Assembly: GCA_023444765.1 (NCBI GenBank)
Contig: JAEXLY010000186.1
Coordinates: forward strand, 1 to 12,148
Reading direction: 5' to 3'
Source of the DNA: Pseudomonadota bacterium
Lineage (GTDB): Bacteria > Pseudomonadota > Gammaproteobacteria > Xanthomonadales > Xanthomonadaceae
DNA length: 12,148 nucleotides
Part shown: positions 7,543-12,148 of the stretch, in pieces
Layout of the letters: every line of letters begins with the position of its first letter
Position numbering within the stretch: the stretch's first letter is position 1
The notes under the pieces: model-generated
What the model was told of the DNA's origin: nothing
The model's input: the letters and a program-made list of their open reading frames with translations, nothing else
The model's database searches: none
Position numbers and translations under genes: made by a program

Positions 7543-7563
7543 GTCGCGTCGGGAGGACGCGAC
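7543..7563 (-). promoter_or_regulatory. Perfect hairpin upstream of the permease start codon
   Basis: GTCGCGTC (7543-7550) and GACGCGAC (7556-7563) form a perfect 8-bp stem around a 5-nt loop. On the minus-strand mRNA the loop reads CUCCC and the stem ends 6 nt before the permease AUG. The structure occupies the space where a Shine-Dalgarno site should be. It lacks a following U-run, so it is a poor intrinsic terminator. An mRNA structure that limits translation of the second gene, or a processing site, are possible readings. Confidence 0.45.
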
Positions 7564-7591
7564 AGGGTAGCCGTGCGGCGTGCGTGCGGCG

Positions 7592-8776
7592 TTAGGCCGG
7601 CGCGGCCGGCGCGGCCGGCGGGCCGCCGGGGACGGGGTCGGCCGCGGTCACGTCCTCCGCGCCGGGCGACATCGTCTCGGCGTGGTCCGGTGTCGGGGTC
7701 GGCGTCTGCGCCGGCGGCAGGCTGCCCTGGCCTTCGCGCGCAATGTCGGCGCGCAGCCTGGGCAGCGCCTCGGGATGGCATTGGCCGAGGTAGTCGATCA
7801 TGCGTTCGCGCACCACGCAGCGCAGGTCGAACAGATCGCCGGAGTTGCGCGCGCTGACCAGCAGGCGCACCTCGATGGTGTGCTCGCGGGTCTCGGTGAC
7901 CTGGGCCACGCAGACCCGCCCGTCCCAGCGCGGGTCCTCCTCGCAGATCTTCTGCAGCTGCGCGCGCACCTCCGCCATCGGCGTGCGATAGTCCAGCCAC
8001 AGGAAGGCCGTTCCCAGCAGCTGCGCGCTGGTGCGGGTCCAGTTCTGGAACGGGTTCTCGATGAACCACTGCAGCGGCACCACCATGCGCCGCTCGTCCC
8101 AGATGCGCACCACCACGTAGGTGCTGGTGATCTCCTCGATGCGACCCCATTCGCCTTCCACGATCACCACATCGTCCAGGCGGATGGGCTGGGCCAGCGC
8201 GATCTGCAGGCCGGCGATGAGGTTGCCGAACAACGGCTTGGCGGCGATGCCGGCGACCAGGCCGATGATGCCGGCCGACGCCAGCAGGGTGGCGCCGACC
8301 TGGCGGATCGCCGGGAACGTCATCAGCGCCAGCGCCACGCCGACCAGGATGATCGCGCCCTGGATCACCCGCGCGATCACGCGCGTCTGCGTCTGCACCC
8401 GGCGCGCGGCGAGGTTGTCCTCGATATCCACCGGATGCTCGCGCAGGATCCTGGCCTCGACCGCGCCGACCGCGCGCACCGCCAGCCAGGTCACGCACAG
8501 CAGCACGCCGATGCCGAGCCAGTGCTTGACCTGTGCGGTCGCGCCGGCCGACAGCGGCGTGGCGTCCACCGCCAGCATCAGGAACAGCAGCGGCAGCGCC
8601 AATGCCGCCGGCACCGCGATCACCCGCACAACGCGCGCCGGCAGCGAGTCGCGCGAACTGCTGCGGGCGCGTCGCGCCACGTACAGCAGCACCTGTCGCA
8701 CCAGCAGCCCGAGCAGGAGCGCGGCCACGATGGGCCACGCGATCGCGGTCAGTTGCGGCCAGTCCACGCGCTGCAT
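7592..8776 (-). CDS. MscS-family mechanosensitive ion channel protein
   Basis: Inner-membrane channel of the MscS superfamily, 394 residues from the chosen start; relatives open under membrane tension to release solutes during hypo-osmotic shock. Hydrophobic helices lie at about 11-33, 48-70, 86-105 and 134-154. They are followed by the pore-lining helix VGATLLASAGIIGLVAGIAA (160-179) and the conserved beta-domain run: LFGNLIAGLQIALAQPIRL (182-200), DDVVIVEGEWGRIEEITSTY (201-220), then VPLQWFIENPFQNW (233-246). The alpha/beta C-terminal domain ends near 348, and a Pro/Thr/Ala-rich tail of about 45 residues follows. Two starts are plausible. 8776 (MQRVDW) has GGGAG 9 nt upstream and begins next to the first helix. 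8863 (MAHRDP) has GGGGGAG 6 nt upstream and adds 29 polar residues. The open frame reaches 8980 without further support. Upstream of the SLC13-type gene on the same strand. Confidence 0.92.
   Translation of the reverse strand: MQRVDWPQLTAIAWPIVAALLLGLLVRQVLLYVARRARSSSRDSLPARVVRVIAVPAALALPLLFLMLAVDATPLSAGATAQVKHWLGIGVLLCVTWLAVRAVGAVEARILREHPVDIEDNLAARRVQTQTRVIARVIQGAIILVGVALALMTFPAIRQVGATLLASAGIIGLVAGIAAKPLFGNLIAGLQIALAQPIRLDDVVIVEGEWGRIEEITSTYVVVRIWDERRMVVPLQWFIENPFQNWTRTSAQLLGTAFLWLDYRTPMAEVRAQLQKICEEDPRWDGRVCVAQVTETREHTIEVRLLVSARNSGDLFDLRCVVRERMIDYLGQCHPEALPRLRADIAREGQGSLPPAQTPTPTPDHAETMSPGAEDVTAADPVPGGPPAAPAAPA
7595..7621. repeat. Three 9-bp tandem repeats at the end of the MscS-type gene
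   Basis: The unit GGCCGGCGC occurs at 7595-7603 and 7604-7612, with a near copy GGCCGGCGG at 7613-7621. In the minus-strand gene it encodes the terminal Pro-Ala-Ala repeats (AAPAAPA). Copy number may vary between strains by slippage without breaking the frame. Confidence 0.6.
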
Positions 8777-8880
8777 GCGCTGCGTCTCCCGTATGCGGCA
8801 AACGCGGGACGATGACAGCGCGGACGTGGACGGCGCGTCGAGCGACGGGTCGCGATGCGCCATTGCGCGCTCCCCCGGTA

Positions 8881-8909
8881 CGCTCGCGCGGGCACGGACC
8901 GTGCGAGCG
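8881..8909. promoter_or_regulatory. Dyad-symmetric candidate operator
   Basis: GCACGG (8892-8897) and CCGTGC (8899-8904) form a perfect 13-bp palindrome with a single central base. Outer arms CGCTC (8881-8885) and GAGCG (8905-8909) add five pairs, with six extra bases on the left side only. It lies in the divergent region between the channel gene (-) and the reductase gene (+). It suits a dimeric repressor site or a hairpin in the channel mRNA leader. No regulator is identified. Confidence 0.4.
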
Positions 8910-8985
8910 CGGTGACCGCCTGCGCGCGGATCGCAGGGCTCAGCGCATGCTAGCGTGACCGCCGGAGCCAGCGAGGACACACAGC

Positions 8986-9963
8986 ATGCGCAGCGCGATC
9001 TACCGCCGATTCGGCAATCCGGCCGAGGTGCTCGAGGCGGGCGACAGCCCGATGCCCGAACCTGCCGCCGGGCAAGTGCGCGTGCGCATGCGCCTGGCGC
9101 CGATCCACAACCACGACCTGGTCACCATCCGCGGCCAGTACGGCTGGAAGCCGCAGCTGCCCGCGATCGGCGGCAGCGAAGGATTCGGGGTGGTCGATGC
9201 GCTGGGCGAAGGGGTGGAGGGCATCGCGGTCGGCCAGCGCGTGACCGCCGCCTCGGGCCAGGGCACTTGGGCGGAACACTTCGTGGCCTCGGCGCGGATG
9301 CTCGTGCCGGTACCGGACGCCATCGACGATCCCACCGCCGCGCAGCTGGTGGCCATGCCGCTCAGCGCGCTGATGCTGCTGGAGTCGCTGGACGTGGCGC
9401 CGGGCCAGTGGATCGTGCAGAACGCGGCCAACGGCGCGGTGGGCAAGACGCTGGCGATGCTGGCGGCCGCGCGCGGCGTGCACGTGCTCAGCCTGGTACG
9501 TCGCGAATCGGGCGTGGCGGAGATGGCGGGACTGGGCATCGCCAACGTGGTGTGCACCGCGGAAGAAGGCTGGCGCGACACCGCGCGGGCGCTGCTGGGC
9601 AAGGACCGCGCCCGCGCGGCGGTGGACTCCGTGGGCGGCCAGGCGAGCGCCGACCTCGTGGGACTGCTGGGCGACGGCGGCGTGCTGGTGAGTTTCGGCG
9701 CGATGGGCGGCGAGCCCATGCATGTGCCGCCGGGCGACGTGATCTTCCGCCAGATCGCCGTCCGCGGCTTCTGGGGCAGCCAGACCAGCCGCGACATGCC
9801 CATGGAACGCAAGCGCGCGCTGCTCGGCGAACTGGTGCGGCGGGCGGCGGGCGGTGAACTGCGCCTGCCGGTGGATGCGATCCACGACCTGGATCACGCG
9901 GCCGGGGCGGCGGCCGCCAGCCAGCGTGCCGGCCGCGGCGGCAAGGTGCTGCTGCGCGGCTGA
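8986..9963 (+). CDS. Zinc-free medium-chain reductase (quinone oxidoreductase / enoyl reductase-like)
   Basis: NAD(P)H-dependent oxidoreductase of the MDR superfamily, 325 residues, full family length. The GroES-like N-terminal domain (about 1-110) has PIHNHDLVTIRGQYGWKPQ (39-57) and PAIGGSEGFGVV (59-70). The Cys/His catalytic-zinc ligands of alcohol dehydrogenases are absent. The Rossmann domain has NAANGAVGK (146-154), the expected nucleotide-binding loop, and VRGFWGS (259-265). The HDLVTIRGQYG and RGFW segments resemble the mitochondrial trans-2-enoyl-CoA reductase (MECR/Etr1) branch more than plain quinone reductases, but the substrate is not certain. A GAGGA site 8 nt upstream supports the ATG. 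Divergent from the MscS-type gene and convergent with the LysR gene, whose stop is only 15 bp away. Confidence 0.9.
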   Translation: MRSAIYRRFGNPAEVLEAGDSPMPEPAAGQVRVRMRLAPIHNHDLVTIRGQYGWKPQLPAIGGSEGFGVVDALGEGVEGIAVGQRVTAASGQGTWAEHFVASARMLVPVPDAIDDPTAAQLVAMPLSALMLLESLDVAPGQWIVQNAANGAVGKTLAMLAAARGVHVLSLVRRESGVAEMAGLGIANVVCTAEEGWRDTARALLGKDRARAAVDSVGGQASADLVGLLGDGGVLVSFGAMGGEPMHVPPGDVIFRQIAVRGFWGSQTSRDMPMERKRALLGELVRRAAGGELRLPVDAIHDLDHAAGAAAASQRAGRGGKVLLRG

Positions 9964-9987
9964 GCGGATCGCCGCGCCTCAATCCGC
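9964..9987. terminator. Weak inverted repeat between convergent genes
   Basis: GCGGAT (9964-9969) starts right after the reductase stop codon and pairs with ATCCGC (9982-9987) inside the end of the LysR gene, with a 12-nt loop. It is the only structure in the 15-bp gap. There is no T-run and the stem is short, so a terminator role is doubtful. Confidence 0.2.
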
Positions 9988-11013
9988 GGTCACGGTCTCC
10001 AGGATGCGCTTGCCCGCGGCGATGTCCTCGGCCTCCTCGGCCGCGGTGCCGATGCCCGCTTCGGCCGTTCCTCCGCACCGCGCCGCCATCAGCGGGCAGT
10101 GCTCGGACATGTAGTCGATCTCGAGGTTGAGCCGTTCCAGCAGGAAGTCCACGAACGCGCGCACCTTCGGTGACTGCCCGTGTCCGCGCGGGAACACCGC
10201 GTTGAACTCGTACTCCGGCCCGGTCCAGCCGGCGAGCACGCGACGGACCTTGCCGTGCTCGACCGCCGGCTTGACCATCACGTCCGCGCCGATCACCAGC
10301 CCTTCGCCGCACAGCAGCGCACCCTTGAGCGCGGCCGGGTCGTTGGCCACCAGGATCGGATTGACGGGAAACATCTGCTGGCCATTGCCATCGTCCAGCG
10401 CCCAGGCGTAGCCGCTGCCGTGCCGGTGCTTGTGCATGGCGAGCGTGCGGTGATACGGCAGTTCATCGGGATGCAGCGGCTCGCCGTAGCGTTCGATGTA
10501 GGCGGTGGCCGCGAACACCTGGGTGCGCAACGTGCCGAGACGACGCGCGACCAGGCTCGAATCCGGCAGCGGACCGAGCCGCAGCGCGACATCGATCTCG
10601 CCGGCGATCAGGTCCACCGGCTCGTTGGACAGCACCATGTCCACCCGCACCTCGGGATGGCGCATGTGGAACTCGCCCAGCAGCGGCGCGATCTTGTCGA
10701 TGCCGATCGAATAGGGCGCGGTGAAGCGCAGCCAGCCGCGCGGGCCGGCCTGCAGCTGGCTGACCGCGCTCTCGGCCTCGCTCAGGTCGCGCGCGATGCG
10801 CTGCGAATGCTCGTAGTACACGTTGCCCGCTTCGGTCAGGCCGAGCTTGCGCGTGGTGCGATGGAGCAGTTGCGCGCCCAGGCGCGATTCGAGTTCCTGC
10901 ACCTTGCGGCTGACCGTGGTCTTGGGGAGGCGCAGCGAGCGTGCCGCGCCGACGAAACTGCCGTGCTCGACCACCTTCACGAAGATCAGGGTGTCGTTGA
11001 GATCGTGCGTCAT
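9979..11013 (-). CDS. LysR-family transcriptional regulator
   Basis: DNA-binding regulator, 344 residues. The winged helix-turn-helix is at about 5-64: FVKVVEHGSFVGAARSLRLP (11-30), then KTTVSRKVQELESRLGAQLL and HRTTRKLGLTEAG. This is typical of the CrgA/AaeR-like subgroup of LysR proteins. The effector-binding domain spans about 92-296, beginning RGWLRFTAPYSIG and containing DVALRLGPLPDSSLVARRL (141-159). A further 48 residues follow the usual end of the family, with two Cys (306, 313). The open frame begins at 11034, but the ATG at 11013 (MTHDLND) has an ideal AGGAGG site 6 nt upstream and matches family starts. It is divergent from a small membrane-protein gene and an SDR-like gene, the usual arrangement for a LysR regulator and its target. 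It is convergent with the reductase, which is a less likely target. Confidence 0.95.
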   Translation of the reverse strand: MTHDLNDTLIFVKVVEHGSFVGAARSLRLPKTTVSRKVQELESRLGAQLLHRTTRKLGLTEAGNVYYEHSQRIARDLSEAESAVSQLQAGPRGWLRFTAPYSIGIDKIAPLLGEFHMRHPEVRVDMVLSNEPVDLIAGEIDVALRLGPLPDSSLVARRLGTLRTQVFAATAYIERYGEPLHPDELPYHRTLAMHKHRHGSGYAWALDDGNGQQMFPVNPILVANDPAALKGALLCGEGLVIGADVMVKPAVEHGKVRRVLAGWTGPEYEFNAVFPRGHGQSPKVRAFVDFLLERLNLEIDYMSEHCPLMAARCGGTAEAGIGTAAEEAEDIAAGKRILETVTAD

Positions 11014-11036
11014 CGCCGCCTCCTGCGTCCGCATCG

Positions 11037-11097
11037 TTGATTGGCCCGCCTGTTGGACAATTATTCCCTCAATCGGGGACTAATCAAGTCCTGATTG
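11037..11097. promoter_or_regulatory. Candidate LysR operator: four TTGATTG-like half-sites
   Basis: This AT-rich island in the 125-bp divergent region contains TTGATTG (11037-11043), CAATC (11070-11074), AATCAA (11082-11087) and TGATTG (11092-11097), two on each strand. The right part forms an imperfect inverted repeat: CAATC (11070-11074) and GGACT (11077-11081) pair with AGTCC (11087-11091) and GATTG (11093-11097). No canonical T-N11-A box is centred on this dyad. Placement between a LysR gene and its divergent neighbours suggests binding by that regulator; this is inference. Confidence 0.45.
11060..11087 (-). promoter_or_regulatory. Predicted sigma70-type promoter of the LysR gene
   Basis: On the minus strand TTGATT (11087-11082) is a 4/6 match to the -35 consensus and AATAAT (11065-11060) a 5/6 match to the -10, with a 16-bp spacer. 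Transcription would start near 11053, leaving a leader of about 40 nt before the ATG at 11013. The -35 box is inside the inverted repeat, so binding there would be expected to affect LysR expression (autoregulation). For the plus strand only a weak pair TGGACA (11054-11059) and ACTAAT (11079-11084, 19-bp spacer) was seen. Confidence 0.45.
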
Positions 11098-11138
11098 TGC
11101 GCGCAGGATGTGCGCATCGCCTCCGATGGACCGCCGCC

Positions 11139-11384
11139 ATGCGTGCCGCACCGCGTCGCCACCTGTCCCATGCCAGCCTCGCCATCCTGCTGGCGGTGGA
11201 TCTGCTTGCCCTGCTTGCACTCGTTTCAGATCAATGGCTTGCCATTGGCCTGGGCTGGAGCTGGCTGTTGGCGGCGGTCCTCACCCTGGTCCTGCTGCCG
11301 GCCCTGCTGAAGCTGGTGGACCGGGTGTTCGCAGCGGCGCGCGTGGCCCGGAATATCCCGGTCGTGGGAGGAACATTCCCGTGA
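11139..11384 (+). CDS. Predicted small two-helix membrane protein
   Basis: Unrecognised 81-residue protein. A basic N-terminus (MRAAPRRHLSH) is followed by two hydrophobic stretches, about 13-29 and 35-60, and a short basic/polar tail (DRVFAAARVARNIPVVGGTF). This gives a hairpin with both ends probably cytosolic. The frame is open from 11037, but the ATG at 11139 is chosen because it lies beyond the operator/promoter island and just before the basic N-terminus. Its own ribosome site is weak (ATGGA). Support for being real: its stop TGA overlaps the GTG of the next gene as GTGA, and a strong GGGAGGAA for that gene is embedded in its final codons. Third-position GC is lower than in its neighbours. 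Function unknown; homologue comparison would decide. Confidence 0.5.
   Translation: MRAAPRRHLSHASLAILLAVDLLALLALVSDQWLAIGLGWSWLLAAVLTLVLLPALLKLVDRVFAAARVARNIPVVGGTFP
11366..11373 (+). promoter_or_regulatory. Strong ribosome binding site deciding the GTG start at 11381
   Basis: GGGAGGAA ends 7 nt before GTG at 11381; the GGAGG core ends 9 nt before it. No comparable site precedes the in-frame ATGs at 11393 and 11408 at proper distance. This favours the GTG start and hence the 4-bp overlap with the preceding small gene. Confidence 0.6.
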
Positions 11385-12148
11385 GCGGGATAATGGATTC
11401 CGGGACAATGGGTCGCGCCCTGGTCGTGCTCGGTGCCGGCGGTGCCGTCGGGCGGGGGGTGGTCGAGGCCGCGCTGTCGGAGGCGCGCGCCGTGGTGGCG
11501 GTGGGCCTGGACGAGGCGGCCCGGACCGCGCTGCTCGCCGACCATCCCCGGGCGCGGCTGCGCGCGATACCGGTTGCGATCCGGAGCGATGCCGACGCGG
11601 CCGCCCTGGCCGCCACGCTTCGCGGTTCCGGCACCGCCATCGAGGGCGTGATCGCGAGCCTGGCCGGTACCCATCCCTGCGGGCGGCTGATCGACGAGCC
11701 GGCCGAGGTACTCCAGCGCACGCTGGACGAGGACCTGCTGCCGCACCTGTTCGCCGCGCGCCACCTGTTGCCGCTGCTCCCGGGCGACGCCGCGGGCTAC
11801 GTGCTGGTGGGCGGCCCCGGCGGGCGCTATCCCTGGGCGGGCTACGGCCACTGTTCGATCGCGGCCGCGGCGCTGCGGATGATGGCGCGCGTGCTGCATG
11901 ACGAGGCCGGACGCCAGGGCCACCGCGTGCAACTGCTGTCGATGGATGCGCCGCTGGGTCCGGACCGGGCCGCCGCGGCGCTGGCGCTGGGCCGCAGCGC
12001 ACTGGCCATGCTCGAGGGCGCACGCGCCCGCTTTCCCGCGCCGATCCACGACTACGCCGCCTCCATGACCTCCGGGGTCATCGCCACCGGCCCCGCGCGC
12101 GGCGCATCGTCCAGGCACGGCAACCGGCGCCGCGACGCCACCCCAACC
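11381..12148 (+). CDS. Atypical short-chain dehydrogenase-like protein (3' end outside window)
   Basis: An open frame of 256 codons runs to the window edge with no stop. The N-terminus has an SDR-type Rossmann motif VVLGAGGAVGRGVV (15-28). A VIASLAG strand (90-96) stands where NNAG usually is. A helix at about 116-130 and YVLVGGPGG (140-148) precede YGHCSIAAAALRMMARVLHDEAG (155-177). That block aligns with the YxxxK active-site helix, but Tyr155+4 is Ser, the catalytic Ser is replaced by Gly, and the tetrad Asn is not visible. It is therefore probably a non-catalytic or highly divergent member. The last 25 residues or so are basic and low in structure; the true end is not visible. In-frame ATGs at 11393 and 11408 are alternative starts. 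Translationally coupled to the small membrane protein and divergent from the LysR gene. Confidence 0.75.
   Translation, partial: MSGIMDSGTMGRALVVLGAGGAVGRGVVEAALSEARAVVAVGLDEAARTALLADHPRARLRAIPVAIRSDADAAALAATLRGSGTAIEGVIASLAGTHPCGRLIDEPAEVLQRTLDEDLLPHLFAARHLLPLLPGDAAGYVLVGGPGGRYPWAGYGHCSIAAAALRMMARVLHDEAGRQGHRVQLLSMDAPLGPDRAAAALALGRSALAMLEGARARFPAPIHDYAASMTSGVIATGPARGASSRHGNRRRDATPT

Noticed and set aside
7515..8815. Long alternative frames on both strands across the MscS-type gene
   Set aside because: They lack motifs, while the frame kept here contains the full MscS pore and beta-domain signature.
8864..8980. N-terminal extension of the MscS-type protein to 8980
   Set aside because: The extra residues are not hydrophobic or family-like, cover the dyad at 8881-8909, and two better starts with good ribosome sites exist at 8863 and 8776.
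11231..12118. A 295-codon minus-strand frame opposite the SDR-like gene
   Set aside because: Gln/His/Arg/Gly-rich with no motif. The plus strand has a Rossmann motif, a strong ribosome site and a coupled start.

Overview
This is a very GC-rich chromosomal window of densely packed protein-coding genes. The gene content (HtpG, an SLC13/TrkA-C permease, an MscS-type channel, a LysR regulator, a Blc-like lipocalin, a YdeI/OmdA-like protein) suggests a gammaproteobacterium, probably of the Xanthomonadaceae/Lysobacterales group (Luteimonas/Lysobacter-like). That placement is inference from protein character and base composition only. No rRNA, tRNA, CRISPR array, insertion sequence or phage gene was seen. 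Long open frames antisense to the genes are a by-product of the high GC content.

Layout. 29-1921 (-) is htpG, with a sigma32-like heat-shock promoter just upstream (1959-1984). 1997-3391 (-) is an unrecognised five-segment membrane protein with a soluble C-terminal domain; a strong hairpin sits on its stop codon. 3465-4010 (+) is a DUF1905 + YdeI/OmdA protein, divergent from the membrane protein. 4110-4892 (-) is an MpaB/DUF2236-type oxygenase, convergent with it. 4977-5471 (-) is a Blc-like lipocalin with no signal peptide, starting at GTG. 5542-7536 (-) is an SLC13-type permease with two TrkA-C domains and an unusual acidic linker, and 7592-8776 (-) is an MscS-family channel. These four minus-strand genes run in the same direction and may be partly co-transcribed. 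8986-9963 (+) is a zinc-free medium-chain reductase, divergent from the channel gene across a region holding a perfect dyad. 9979-11013 (-) is a LysR regulator with an extended C-terminus. 11139-11384 (+) is a predicted small two-helix membrane protein, and 11381-12148 (+) is an SDR-like protein that overlaps it by 4 bp (GTGA) and runs off the window.

The most interesting region is the right end. There a LysR gene faces a translationally coupled pair: a tiny membrane protein and an SDR-fold protein that seems to have lost the Asn, Ser and Lys of the SDR catalytic tetrad. The shared promoter region is an AT-rich island with four copies of a TTGATTG-like element, including an imperfect 28-bp inverted repeat that overlaps the predicted LysR -35 box. 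This has the form of a LysR-controlled divergent locus whose effector may be a binding or scaffold protein rather than an enzyme. Two other membrane-related loci deserve attention: the permease gene has a perfect hairpin immediately before its start codon and no visible ribosome binding site, and the channel/reductase intergenic region carries a 29-bp dyad.
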